Below the pieces are notes generated by a model. The model did not search any database. It was not told the DNA's origin and worked only from the letters and a program-made list of their open reading frames with translations. A stretch of DNA of 64,000 nt from assembly GCF_900218065.1 (NCBI RefSeq), contig NZ_OBMU01000001.1:2212160-2276159 (forward strand), in the 5' to 3' direction. Positions 52,806 to 61,602 of the stretch are shown piece after piece (within the stretch, counting starts at the first letter, position 1; each line of letters begins with the position of its first letter). The translations under genes and the position numbers were made by a program. The DNA is from Novosphingobium sp. Chol11 (GTDB lineage Bacteria; Pseudomonadota; Alphaproteobacteria; Sphingomonadales; Sphingomonadaceae).

Positions 52806-53789
52806 ATGGTGCAGGCTAGCTCAGTTCTCGATCGTGTCCTGGTGCTTGAGATGGTGCGTGTCACCGAAGCGGCCGCCATCGCCGCCTCGAAGCTGATTGG
52901 ACGCGGCGACGAAAAGGCGGCTGACGCTGCCGCTGTCGAAGCGATGCGCATGGCATTCAACGACCTCTACATGGATGGCACCGTGGTCATCGGCGAGGGC
53001 GAGCGCGACGAAGCGCCGATGCTCTACATCGGCGAGAAGGTCGGCAACGCGATCGGCTCCGGCCCGAAGATCGACATCGCCCTCGACCCGCTGGAAGGAA
53101 CCACAATCACGGCGAAGGCCGGGCCCAATGCCCTTGCGGTGCTTGCCATCTCGGAAGAAGGGGGCCTGCTGAACGCTCCTGATGTTTACATGGAAAAGCT
53201 GGCGGTAGGTCCCGGCTATCCCGACGGCATCATAGACCTCAACAAGTCGGTGAAGGAAAATGTCGAGGCCGTGGCGAAGGCCAAGGGCGTCGATGCCCAC
53301 GAGATCATCGTCTGCGTTCTCGACCGGCCCCGCCACGAGAAACTGATCGGGGAGCTGCGCGCGATCGGGTGCGGCATCATGTTGATCCCGGACGGCGACG
53401 TGGCCGGTGTGATCGCGACCACCAACCCTGAAACCAACATCGACATCTACATGGGATCGGGCGGCGCGCCCGAGGGCGTGCTCGCCTGCGCCGCGCTTCG
53501 CTGCGTCGGCGGGCAGTTCAAGGGCAAGCTCCTGTTCCGGAACGATGACGAGCGCGCGCGGGCGTTCAAATGGGGCATCACCGATCTCGACAAGGTCTAT
53601 GACCTGAAGGAACTGGCGAAAGGCGACTGTATTTTCGCAGCGACCGGTGTGACCGATGGGTCATTGCTGGCAGGTGTGAAGCGGTTGCCGGGCGGCAAGC
53701 TGACCACGGACAGCGTCGTCATGCGCGCGAGCACGGGCACCGTCCGCTGGGTGAAGGGCGAGCATCATGTGGATCGCAAGCATTTCTGA
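52806..53789 (+). CDS. glpX: Class II fructose-1,6-bisphosphatase (GlpX)
   Basis: 327 aa. Gluconeogenic hydrolysis of fructose-1,6-bisphosphate. Metal sites I-G-E-G-E-R-D-E-A-P-M and A-L-D-P-L-E-G-T-T; G-S-G-G-A-P-E-G-V is the substrate loop. Start ATG 52806 follows AGAGGGA. Ends at a strong hairpin terminator. Confidence 0.96.
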   Translation: MVQASSVLDRVLVLEMVRVTEAAAIAASKLIGRGDEKAADAAAVEAMRMAFNDLYMDGTVVIGEGERDEAPMLYIGEKVGNAIGSGPKIDIALDPLEGTTITAKAGPNALAVLAISEEGGLLNAPDVYMEKLAVGPGYPDGIIDLNKSVKENVEAVAKAKGVDAHEIIVCVLDRPRHEKLIGELRAIGCGIMLIPDGDVAGVIATTNPETNIDIYMGSGGAPEGVLACAALRCVGGQFKGKLLFRNDDERARAFKWGITDLDKVYDLKELAKGDCIFAATGVTDGSLLAGVKRLPGGKLTTDSVVMRASTGTVRWVKGEHHVDRKHF

Positions 53790-53810
53790 GCGGAATGCAT
53801 GAGTGAATGG

Positions 53811-53837
53811 AAAAAGGGGGCAGATCGCCCCCTTTTT
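53811..53837. terminator. Terminator after glpX
   Basis: AAAAAGGGGGC-AGATC-GCCCCCTTTTT, an 11-bp stem including the A/T tracts, active in principle in both directions. Confidence 0.92.
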
Positions 53838-53936
53838 TTCTGCCCGTCGATCAGGTCCTACTCAACCATATCCGAGCAGACCTGAATTTACGCATTTTTC
53901 GGGCCTGCAAGTGAGGCCATCTGCATTGAAAATGTT

Positions 53937-54323
53937 CTAGCGTCCGGCGCGGTGATTAAGATCGTGGCCGAGGGCGAGCGTCACAACGCCCAGCAATGTA
54001 TAGGCGCTTTCCTGCCAGCCATGGTCGAGCGTCATCGCGCCGGCCATGATGCCAAGGCCCAGCGATCCGATCGCGGCGGGCATCATGAAACCATGCTTCA
54101 TAGCGCCATGACCGAGCGCGATCGCGCCCAGCATGATCGCGAGCACGAGGCCGACCTCGTGGAACAGCGGATTTTCGAAAATGCCCCCCGCAGAAGCGAG
54201 AAGACCGAGCAACACGGCGGTGCCGATGCAATGCGCAACGCACAGGCCCGATAGCGCGATCGCGACGCGGTCTAGGCGGCCATTCAAAAGGCTGGAGCGG
54301 ATGCTGATCGGCATGGTGGCCAC
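53937..54323 (-). CDS. MerC-domain membrane protein
   Basis: 128 aa, four hydrophobic helices. The metal-type motif L-C-V-A-H-C sits in the first helix. MerC members carry mercury, but chromosomal copies in this group often sit under zinc control. Start GTG 54323 or ATG 54314. A Zur-like sequence lies 18 bp upstream. No mer genes are nearby. Confidence 0.82.
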   Translation of the reverse strand: MATMPISIRSSLLNGRLDRVAIALSGLCVAHCIGTAVLLGLLASAGGIFENPLFHEVGLVLAIMLGAIALGHGAMKHGFMMPAAIGSLGLGIMAGAMTLDHGWQESAYTLLGVVTLALGHDLNHRAGR

Positions 54324-54340
54324 TACATAGGCCAGACCAG

Positions 54341-54358
54341 ATGAAGTTACAACATATC
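54341..54358 (-). promoter_or_regulatory. Zur-box-like site upstream of merC-like gene
   Basis: ATGAAGTTACAACATATC matches 13 of 18 positions of the remembered alphaproteobacterial Zur palindrome, with the right half (AACATATC) exact. Located 18 bp from the GTG start. By-eye match only. Confidence 0.4.
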
Positions 54359-54413
54359 ATCTGTATAAATATGAGCTTGTTTCAAGGCATGGCGGACGCG
54401 GGAATGGGGAAAG

Positions 54414-56195
54414 TCAGGCGGCAAGCCGCAGGCAATTGCGTCCGCTGTTCTTGGCGCGGTAGAGCGCCTTGTCCGCAGCGTCGAGCAGCTCCGCCCGGTC
54501 CGCCCTGCCCTTCAGTTCCACAAGCCCGGCGCTGAAGGTGACGATGACGGATTCGCAGCCGACCGTACTGATCCGCCGCTTCGAAACCATGTCCCGTAGC
54601 CGTTCGCACACCATGCTTGCCCGCTGGATGTCGGCGCCGGTCAGAAGGATGGCGAACTCTTCGCCCCCCAGCCTGCCGATACTGTCGCCGCCGCGCAGGC
54701 CCGGCCGCAGCCGTTCCACGAAGCTGGAAAGCACCTGATCCCCAACACCATGGCCATATCGATCGTTGATCGACTTGAAATGATCGATGTCGATCAGCAG
54801 CAGGCAAGCCTGGGCGCCGCGCGCGACCCGCTGGATTTCCTGGTCCAGCTTTTCCAGGAAGGCCCAGCGGCTGTCCGCCCCGGTCAGCGTATCCACCGCC
54901 GCAACCCGTTGCAGCGCCCGCTGACGCGCCTTGTGCCGCGACATGTCCCGAATCGTGCTGACGACGCCCGTGGGCAGCCCCTGTTCGTCCAGCATGGCGC
55001 GGGTCACCATTTCGCACCAGTCGGCCCCGTCGGTGAAAGCAGCAGGGCGGAATTCGACCGTCTGCACATCCCCCGGCCGCGCCAGCGCGCGCTGATGCGC
55101 CCCGTTCACCTCCGCCCGGTCCTGAGGATCCACGACGATTTCCGCCGCGCGGCCGACCAGCAAGGCAGGCGCACAGCCGATCTGCTCGGCAGCCGAGGGT
55201 GACGCATATTGGATGATGCCATCGACGCTGATGTTCAACACCACATCGCCGCTATGTTCGGCAATGGCGCGGTAACGCGCCTCGCTCGCCTGCAACGTTT
55301 GGAAAAGGCGGCGGCGGCCGTTCAGTTCGGCGGCGAGCGGCATGGCAAGCAGGAAGCTCAGGGCTAGGAACAGCTGGAACAGTTGCGTGCGGTCACCAAT
55401 GTCGCTGCTGATCAGGGCGATCGGTCCATGGCCCGTCATGGTCGCCCCTCCGCCAATCAGCGCGAGCAGCACGATGGAGGCCGCGGCACCCAAAGAACCG
55501 ATGCGAAAGGCGATCGTGACCAGCGGCAGCACCAGCAGAAACAGAAGCGGGTAACGGGCGAAGAAGAAGACATGAACGGCGACGAGCGAGAAGAGCAGGA
55601 GAAGGCATAGCACCTCCAACTTCTTCCGGCCGGACGTTTCGCCAAGCCATTCGCTCACCTGCCCCTGCAGGAGCATCGTCAGGATCGGCGTGCAGACCAG
55701 GCCGCCCAGAATATGCCCGCTATACCATTGCAGCCAGGACGCCCCGAACGAGACCGGGGTAAGCACCGACGCAACCAGAGCCGCCCCTGTCGCGGCGACG
55801 ATGTTGGCGGGAATACAAAGCGCGAAGATGAAGACCAGAAGGGAGCGCCTGGACCCGTCACTCAGATGAACGGGAATGAAGCGGCGGCACAGGATGGCGA
55901 CGATCAGCGATTCGGCTATGTTGATGATCGCCATCGGAGCGGCCGCCCACGGCCCCATGCCGAACAAGGCCGTCGAAAGGATGCTGGCGATGCCGCATGC
56001 CGTGATCGCACGCGGCCAGTAACGTGTCTCCGACGTCTGCAGTTCGGCCATCAACAAGGCGTTCGCAGCCCAAATGAACGCGATGCCGCCTTCGAAGCGG
56101 GAGCAAAGCAGGGCCACCGACGCGATCGTGAAATAAGCAACACCGGCAATCAGCGGCGCCAGTCTGGGAGATGGGGAACGAAGAGCGGCAGACAT
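54414..56195 (-). CDS. MASE1-PAS-GGDEF diguanylate cyclase
   Basis: 593 aa. The N-terminal MASE1 sensor (about 10-295, eight or so helices) is followed by a PAS domain (about 300-420) and GGDEF domain. Active site G-G-E-E-F at 510-514 and inhibitory I-site R-G-G-D at 501-504 are intact, so it should make c-di-GMP under product feedback. No EAL domain. Possible readers are the two PilZ proteins in the window. Confidence 0.94.
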   Translation of the reverse strand: MSAALRSPSPRLAPLIAGVAYFTIASVALLCSRFEGGIAFIWAANALLMAELQTSETRYWPRAITACGIASILSTALFGMGPWAAAPMAIINIAESLIVAILCRRFIPVHLSDGSRRSLLVFIFALCIPANIVAATGAALVASVLTPVSFGASWLQWYSGHILGGLVCTPILTMLLQGQVSEWLGETSGRKKLEVLCLLLLFSLVAVHVFFFARYPLLFLLVLPLVTIAFRIGSLGAAASIVLLALIGGGATMTGHGPIALISSDIGDRTQLFQLFLALSFLLAMPLAAELNGRRRLFQTLQASEARYRAIAEHSGDVVLNISVDGIIQYASPSAAEQIGCAPALLVGRAAEIVVDPQDRAEVNGAHQRALARPGDVQTVEFRPAAFTDGADWCEMVTRAMLDEQGLPTGVVSTIRDMSRHKARQRALQRVAAVDTLTGADSRWAFLEKLDQEIQRVARGAQACLLLIDIDHFKSINDRYGHGVGDQVLSSFVERLRPGLRGGDSIGRLGGEEFAILLTGADIQRASMVCERLRDMVSKRRISTVGCESVIVTFSAGLVELKGRADRAELLDAADKALYRAKNSGRNCLRLAA

Positions 56196-56307
56196 GACGA
56201 TGCCTGCCTAGCGATCCATCCTTAAAATATGATAACCATGCCAGGCGCTGCGGGCCCCCGTAGCGCCACAGGACATAAGGCCGATCAGCCCCTGCCGAAG
56301 CGGAAGC

Positions 56308-56646
56308 TCAGGCCTTTTCCAGCGTGCATTGCAGCGGATGCTGGTTCTGCCGGGCGAAATCCATCACCTGGTTCACCTTCGTTTCCGCCACTTCATAGCT
56401 GAAGATGCCGCACACGCCGACGCCACGCTGGTGCACGTGAAGCATGACGCGGGTCGCTTCCTCCATATCCATGCGGAAGAATTGCTGGAGGACGTGCACG
56501 ACGAATTCCATCGGCGTGTAATCGTCGTTCAGCATCAACACCTTGTAGAGAGACGGCTTTTTGGTGCGCGCGCGGGTGCGCGTGGCGATGCCGACATTGG
56601 GACCGCCCGGGCCTTCGCCCTGGTCGTCCTGGTCCCGGCCGGCCAT
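56308..56646 (-). CDS. clpS: ATP-dependent Clp protease adaptor ClpS
   Basis: 112 aa. Delivers N-degron substrates to ClpAP. Core [19 protein letters not shown]-x-V-H and [14 protein letters not shown] 56646 with AGGGAGAAG upstream; ATG 56676 would add 10 residues. N-terminal ~30 residues are disordered, as usual. clpA is not adjacent. Confidence 0.95.
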   Translation of the reverse strand: MAGRDQDDQGEGPGGPNVGIATRTRARTKKPSLYKVLMLNDDYTPMEFVVHVLQQFFRMDMEEATRVMLHVHQRGVGVCGIFSYEVAETKVNQVMDFARQNQHPLQCTLEKA

Positions 56647-56765
56647 CTTCTCCCTATATGTGCTGATGCTGCTCATGACGGGTGAGAATATGGCGATTCC
56701 GGACGTCAAGGCAAGGGGCGCAGATGGCGAGTCATCGCGCTACCGGACGCGGTAACCACGAAAAA

Positions 56766-56792
56766 AGGCTCCCGCCACAGCGGCGGGAGCCT
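56766..56792 (-). terminator. Terminator of the phasin gene
   Basis: AGGCTCCCGCC-ACAGC-GGCGGGAGCCT; on the minus strand the stem is followed by six T. It is 29 bp past the phasin stop. Confidence 0.92.
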
Positions 56793-56820
56793 GTTCTTCC
56801 TTTTGAAGTTCGATCGCAGA

Positions 56821-57666
56821 TCAGACCGCGAGCGACTTCACCTTGTCGGTGACGACCGTGACGCGTGCGGTAAGCGGCTGGGCCACTTCACCTGCCAGCT
56901 TGATCAGCGCTTCGCTGTTCTTGGCGGCTTCCTTGGTCAGCTCGTCGAAGCTGCTCGACAGAAGCTGGCTTTGCAGCTGGAAGAATTCGGTCGGCGTCTT
57001 GACGGTGGAGAAGCTCTTGAGCGAGGCAGTCGCCTTTTCGAAGCTCTTGCGGCTGTAGTCGACCGCTTCCTGACCCATGGTCTCAATGCCCTTGGCCGCG
57101 ATCTTGCCCGATTCGACGAGCGCTTCGACATTGCCCTTGGCGATATCGCTCAGTTCCTCGATCGCCTTGGTCGACTTTTCGACGCCAGCCTTGGCCTTCA
57201 CGTTGAAGTCGGCATAGGCCGTTTCGAACTTGGCCTTGGTCTCTTCAGCGAACTTCTTACCGGTTTCAATCACGTCGTTCATCATCTTGGTTCCTTCTGT
57301 GGCAGGCAGCGTCTTGGGCTCTACCGGCCCGGCCTCGGACGAAAGGCTCTTGATTGGTTCAACTTGTGCAGCGGTTTCTTCAACCAGCGGCGCAGGCGCA
57401 TCAGGCACGGGTTCGATCCGCGGCGGCGCAGCCGGTTCGGGCGCAGCATCGGCCGCCGTGGTGGCAGCGATGATCGCGACCGGATCAGCCGAGGCGCTGC
57501 TCTTGACCGCAGCTTTCCTTGGCGTTGCCGGCTTGCTTGCCGGAGCGGCCTTAGGTTCGGAGCCGACCGCGCTTTCCGCGGCCTTCAATGCTTCGGCCGC
57601 CGAAAGCGTCGAAGCGGATTTCTTAACCACGGCCTTTTGCCGAGAGGGCTTTGGAGTCACTGCCAT
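56821..57666 (-). CDS. Phasin-family protein (PHA granule coat)
   Basis: 281 aa. A lysine/alanine/proline-rich N-terminal half (about 1-125, histone-like A-V-K-K-S-A) precedes the phasin helical domain (about 128-281; F-A-E-E-T-K-A-K-F-E-T-A-Y-A-D-F-N). ATG 57666 is the start. It follows phaC on the same strand. Two inverted 16-bp motifs lie just upstream, likely a PhaR-type control region. The basic extension could link granules to DNA (inference). Confidence 0.9.
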   Translation of the reverse strand: MAVTPKPSRQKAVVKKSASTLSAAEALKAAESAVGSEPKAAPASKPATPRKAAVKSSASADPVAIIAATTAADAAPEPAAPPRIEPVPDAPAPLVEETAAQVEPIKSLSSEAGPVEPKTLPATEGTKMMNDVIETGKKFAEETKAKFETAYADFNVKAKAGVEKSTKAIEELSDIAKGNVEALVESGKIAAKGIETMGQEAVDYSRKSFEKATASLKSFSTVKTPTEFFQLQSQLLSSSFDELTKEAAKNSEALIKLAGEVAQPLTARVTVVTDKVKSLAV

Positions 57667-57680
57667 TCGAACATTCTCCG

Positions 57681-57744
57681 TTGCTGCAGTGCACAATACA
57701 CAGGACGCAGCTTTGACGCAAGAATATTTTGTGCAGTGCAGCAA
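57681..57744. promoter_or_regulatory. Inverted 16-bp motifs upstream of the phasin gene
   Basis: TTGCTGCAGTGCACAA (57681-57696) and TTGTGCAGTGCAGCAA (57729-57744) are reverse complements at 15 of 16 positions, 32 bp apart. TGC-rich sites like these are bound by PhaR-type regulators of phasin genes. Confidence 0.6.
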
Positions 57745-57796
57745 AAGTCCGGAGGAGCTGGGAGGCAATGTCTCCACTCCCAGCAAATGCAGGGGC

Positions 57797-59536
57797 TTAA
57801 CGCTCTCTGACGTAGCGTCCGGGCGCATCCTCTATGGCTTTGAGCGCGCCGTCGCCAGGGATGCGGGCACCCGTGGCGGGCACCGTCGAATCGCCAAGCG
57901 ACCGAATCCATTCGATCCAGTCGGGCCACCAGCTGCCCTTCGTTTCCTTCGCGCCCGCCACGAAATCGGCAAGGCTGCCCGGCAACTCGTCGCAGGTCCA
58001 ATATTGATATTTCTGCGCAGCCGGAGGGTTCACCACGCCTGCGATATGGCCTGATCCCGCGAGCAGGAAGCGTATCGGCCCCGAAAAGTGCGATGTGATT
58101 TTCCACACGCTTTCAGGCGGCGCGATATGGTCTTCCCGCCCCGCCTGCACATAAACCGGTGTCTGCACCTTGCTGAGATCGACGGGCGTGCCATCGACGG
58201 TCAGCGCCCCGGGCTTGATCAACTGATTGTCGCGGTAAAGCTGGGTCAGGTAATTTTTGTGCCAGCGCGCCGGAAGATTGGTGGTGTCGCCGTTCCAGTA
58301 GAGCAGGTCGAACGGCGGATAATCCTGCCCCAGCAGGTAATTGTTGACCACATAATTCCAGATGAGGTCACGGCCGCGCAGCAGGTTGAAGGTGGCGGCC
58401 ATGTAGCGCCCGTCCAGAAAGCCCCCGGCCGAAAGCTGGTCGATCAGCTGCATCTGCTCATCATCGACGAACAGGCCGAGGTCGCCCGCTTCGGTAAAGT
58501 CGACCTGCGCGGTGAAGAAGGTCGCGCTCGCCACCTTCTCCGCTTCACCGCGCGCGGCGAGCAGGGCAAGCGTCGCTGCGAGCGTGGTGCCCGCCACACA
58601 ATAGCCGATCGCATGGACGCTCGGCACGCCCAGCAGTTCCCGCACCGTGTCGATCGCGTCGATCTGTCCATGGACGATATAATCATCCCACAGCAGATCC
58701 TTCATCGACGCATCCGCCGACTTCCAGGACAGCAGGAAAACGCTGATCCCCTGATCCGTCGCCCATTTGACGAAGCTTTTTTCCGGCGAAAGATCGAGGA
58801 TGTAAAAGCGGTTGATCCAGGCCGGGAAGATGACGAGCGGCGTTTCAAGCACCTGTTCGGTGGTCGGCGCATAATGGATCAGCTGGTAAAGCGGCGTTTC
58901 CTTGATGACCTTGCCAGGGGTCGCCGCGATGTTCCGGCCAAGCTCGAAAACCGTGCCGTCGGTTTGCGTCAACTGCCCCTTTTCCAGGTCGGCCAGCATA
59001 TGTTGCAGGCCCTTGACCAGATTTTCGCCGCCGCTCTGCAGGGTCTTTTCCATCACGGTCGGATTGGTCAGCAGGAAGTTGCTGGGCGCGACTGCATCCA
59101 GCATGCCGCTGGCGGCAAAGCGCAGCTTCGCCTTCTGCTTGGGATCGACCCCGTCCACCGCATCGGTGAGCTTTAACAGATAATCCGACAGCAAGAGATA
59201 GCTCTGCCGGATGAGGTCGTAGAAAGGGTGCTTGGTCCAGGCCGGATCGGCGAAGCGGCGATCCTTGCGCGCGGCGGGGCTCTCGGGTGGAGGCGCGTCG
59301 GGCTCATCGCGCAGCACGCCGCCCGAATCGAGGAACCGCTGCCAGAGCGCCAGCCCTTCATTGGCAAAGCCGGTCTGGATGCGAGCGACGGCGTCAGGGT
59401 CGAACGGGAGCGCTCGGCCCGTGGCCCCGGCGGCCTGCTCCAGCAAGAGCTGCTGTGCCCGGCCCACCACTTGCGTCCATTGCTGCATCTGCTCCAGCGT
59501 CGGAAGATGCGGCTCGTTGAGGTCCTGCGCTTTCAT
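57797..59536 (-). CDS. phaC: Class I poly(3-hydroxyalkanoate) synthase
   Basis: 579 aa. Polymerises hydroxyacyl-CoA into storage polyester. Catalytic triad C313 (G-Y-C-V-A-G), D469 (G-R-E-D-H) and H497 (G-S-G-H-I-A-G). The lipase box ends A-G rather than the usual G-G. ATG 59536 has a strong GGAGGAGAG upstream. The phasin gene follows on the same strand after 130 bp; phaA/phaB are not in the window. Confidence 0.95.
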   Translation of the reverse strand: MKAQDLNEPHLPTLEQMQQWTQVVGRAQQLLLEQAAGATGRALPFDPDAVARIQTGFANEGLALWQRFLDSGGVLRDEPDAPPPESPAARKDRRFADPAWTKHPFYDLIRQSYLLLSDYLLKLTDAVDGVDPKQKAKLRFAASGMLDAVAPSNFLLTNPTVMEKTLQSGGENLVKGLQHMLADLEKGQLTQTDGTVFELGRNIAATPGKVIKETPLYQLIHYAPTTEQVLETPLVIFPAWINRFYILDLSPEKSFVKWATDQGISVFLLSWKSADASMKDLLWDDYIVHGQIDAIDTVRELLGVPSVHAIGYCVAGTTLAATLALLAARGEAEKVASATFFTAQVDFTEAGDLGLFVDDEQMQLIDQLSAGGFLDGRYMAATFNLLRGRDLIWNYVVNNYLLGQDYPPFDLLYWNGDTTNLPARWHKNYLTQLYRDNQLIKPGALTVDGTPVDLSKVQTPVYVQAGREDHIAPPESVWKITSHFSGPIRFLLAGSGHIAGVVNPPAAQKYQYWTCDELPGSLADFVAGAKETKGSWWPDWIEWIRSLGDSTVPATGARIPGDGALKAIEDAPGRYVRER

Positions 59537-59678
59537 GGCCACTCTCCTCCTCCTGGCATCCTTGACATCCGCCGCTTTCGCTGGCGCGAGGCCGCCTTGC
59601 GGGCTATAGCCAAGGCGCGCCGCACCGAAAGTGCAGGCCGCACTATCCCTCATGGAGACCTTTCAGGAAAGCCCTATA

Positions 59679-60887
59679 ATGTCCGAAGAATTCTACCGCA
59701 TGAAGCGCCTGCCGCCCTATGTCATCGCTGAAGTCAATGCGATGCGGGCCGCCGCGCGAGCCGCGGGAGAGGACATTATCGACCTTGGCATGGGCAATCC
59801 CGACCTGCCGCCGCCCGACCATGTCATCGCCAAGCTGGTCGAAGTCGCGCAGAAGCCGAGCGCGCACGGCTATTCCCAGTCGATGGGCATTCCGGGGCTC
59901 CGCAGGGCGCAGGCCAATTATTACGGCCGCCGCTTCGGCGTCGAACTCGATCCCGAAACCGAGGTCGTGGTCACGATGGGGTCGAAGGAAGGGCTCGCCA
60001 GCCTCGCGACCGCGATCACCGCGCCCGGCGATGTCGTGCTGGCGCCCAATCCCAGCTACCCGATCCACATGTTCGGCTTCATCATCGCGGGCGCGACCAT
60101 CCGGTCGGTGCCGACAACGCCGGACGAACATTATTGGAAGTCGCTGGAGCGGGCGATGGCCTTCACGGTGCCGCGCCCCTCGATCCTGGTCGTCGGCTAT
60201 CCGAGCAATCCGACGGCCGAGACGGTCGACCTCGCCTTTTACGAGCGGCTGGTCGCCTGGGCGAAGGAGAACAAGGTCTGGATCCTATCCGACCTTGCCT
60301 ATTCCGAACTTTATTATGACGGCAATCCGACGCCCTCCATCCTTCAGGTGCCGGGCGCGAAGGATGTCGCGGTGGAGTTCACCTCGCTCAGCAAGACCTA
60401 TTCCATGGCTGGCTGGCGGATCGGCTTCGCGGTCGGAAACCGGCAGTTGATCACTGCGCTTAAGCGGGTGAAATCCTATCTCGACTATGGCGCGTTCACG
60501 CCGATCCAGGCGGCGGCCTGTGCTGCGCTCAACGGACCGCAGGACATCGTCCAGAAGAACCGCGAACTCTACCACAAGCGCCGCGACGTGATGGTGGAGG
60601 CGTTTGGCCGCGCAGGATGGGAAATCCCCGCGCCCAGGGCGTCGATGTTCGCCTGGGCCCCGCTGCCGCCTGCTCTCAAGGAGATGGGCAGCCTGGAATT
60701 TTCCAAGCAGCTCCTGACCCATGCCAAGGTCGCTGTCGCTCCGGGTGTAGGCTATGGCGAGGATGGCGAAGGTTTCGTCCGCATCGCCATGGTGGAAAAT
60801 GAGCAGCGGCTGCGGCAGGCAGCACGCAACATCAAACAATATCTGAAGTCGATGGGCATCAACACGCCCGCCAAGGGCGCCGCCTGA
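59679..60887 (+). CDS. PLP-dependent aminotransferase (AlaC / LL-DAP aminotransferase-like)
   Basis: 402 aa fold-type I class I/II aminotransferase. Cofactor lysine in S-L-S-K-T-Y-S-M-A-G-W-R-I-G-F; D-L-G-M-G-N-P-D-L-P-P-P near the N-terminus; G-Y-P-S-N-P-T-A. Best fit is the alanine/AlaC-like group. ATG 59679 with AGGAAA 9 nt upstream. Exact substrate unclear. Divergent from phaC. Confidence 0.9.
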   Translation: MSEEFYRMKRLPPYVIAEVNAMRAAARAAGEDIIDLGMGNPDLPPPDHVIAKLVEVAQKPSAHGYSQSMGIPGLRRAQANYYGRRFGVELDPETEVVVTMGSKEGLASLATAITAPGDVVLAPNPSYPIHMFGFIIAGATIRSVPTTPDEHYWKSLERAMAFTVPRPSILVVGYPSNPTAETVDLAFYERLVAWAKENKVWILSDLAYSELYYDGNPTPSILQVPGAKDVAVEFTSLSKTYSMAGWRIGFAVGNRQLITALKRVKSYLDYGAFTPIQAAACAALNGPQDIVQKNRELYHKRRDVMVEAFGRAGWEIPAPRASMFAWAPLPPALKEMGSLEFSKQLLTHAKVAVAPGVGYGEDGEGFVRIAMVENEQRLRQAARNIKQYLKSMGINTPAKGAA

Positions 60888-60925
60888 ATCAGGACGGAGG
60901 CTATCGGCCGCGCATTCTTGGCGGA

Positions 60926-61129
60926 GTGTGCGGCTGCCTGGCGGGGATCGCATTTCTTGGCTTCTCCGCCATCGTATTCGTCGGTTCGGTGATCGGTGAC
61001 TGCGGCGATGCGCAATCTTGTGGGCGCAAGGATGATGCGGCTCACATTTTGTGGATCGCGCCTCTTTCAGCCCTTGTCATTTTCCTGCTGGTGCGCTGGT
61101 TTGTCGACAGGATGACAGACAGACGATGA
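60926..61129 (+). CDS. Small membrane protein
   Basis: 67 aa from GTG 60926: a helix at about 5-22, a short loop with C-G-D-A-Q-S-C, and a second helix at about 40-58 ending in a basic tail. Overlaps the next gene by ATGA. The start is uncertain: no ribosome site is good, and the frame is open back into the aminotransferase stop region. Confidence 0.6.
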   Translation: MCGCLAGIAFLGFSAIVFVGSVIGDCGDAQSCGRKDDAAHILWIAPLSALVIFLLVRWFVDRMTDRR

Positions 61130-61602
61130 ACTCCCTTCCGCAGGTTTCCCAGGTCGCGCAGACGATCCAACTGGCGCTCGCGCCGGTGTTCCTGCTGGCA
61201 GGCATCGGCGCCTTCCTCAACGTTTGCGTGGGTCGGCTCGCGCGCATCATCGACCGCGCGCGTTTGCTGGAAGGCAAAATCCTGATCAGCCGGGGCCGGG
61301 AACATGACCGGATGGTGGCGGAAATCCGGGTGCTCGACCGCAGGATGAGCGTCGTCAACAGCGCCATTTTCCTGACGGTAATATCCGCTGGCGCGGTCTG
61401 CCTGGTGGTCATCCTGCTGTTCGCGGGCAATCTGTTCGGCGCGCATCTCGGCACGCTGATCGCGATCCTTTTCAGTCTGTCGATGCTGCTGCAGGCTGCT
61501 GCCTTTGGCACTTTCATCCAGGAAATCCGTCTGGCATCGCGGATCATACATATCCGCAACGAAGTGCTGTACCATGAAGCGGAGGCGGAAGAGGCGTCAT
61601 GA
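61126..61602 (+). CDS. DUF2721 membrane protein
   Basis: 158 aa, three hydrophobic segments (about 14-34, 74-98, 105-128). The pattern L-A-P-V-F-L-L-A-G-I-G-A-F-L-N-V and L-A-R-I-I-D-R-A-R is the DUF2721 family. ATG 61126 lies in the previous stop. Role unknown. The stop overlaps the 2Fe-2S gene start by 4 bp. Confidence 0.85.
   Translation: MNSLPQVSQVAQTIQLALAPVFLLAGIGAFLNVCVGRLARIIDRARLLEGKILISRGREHDRMVAEIRVLDRRMSVVNSAIFLTVISAGAVCLVVILLFAGNLFGAHLGTLIAILFSLSMLLQAAAFGTFIQEIRLASRIIHIRNEVLYHEAEAEEAS

Noticed and set aside
58088..59176. 362-codon plus-strand frame opposite phaC
   Set aside because: Shadow of phaC; no motif of its own.
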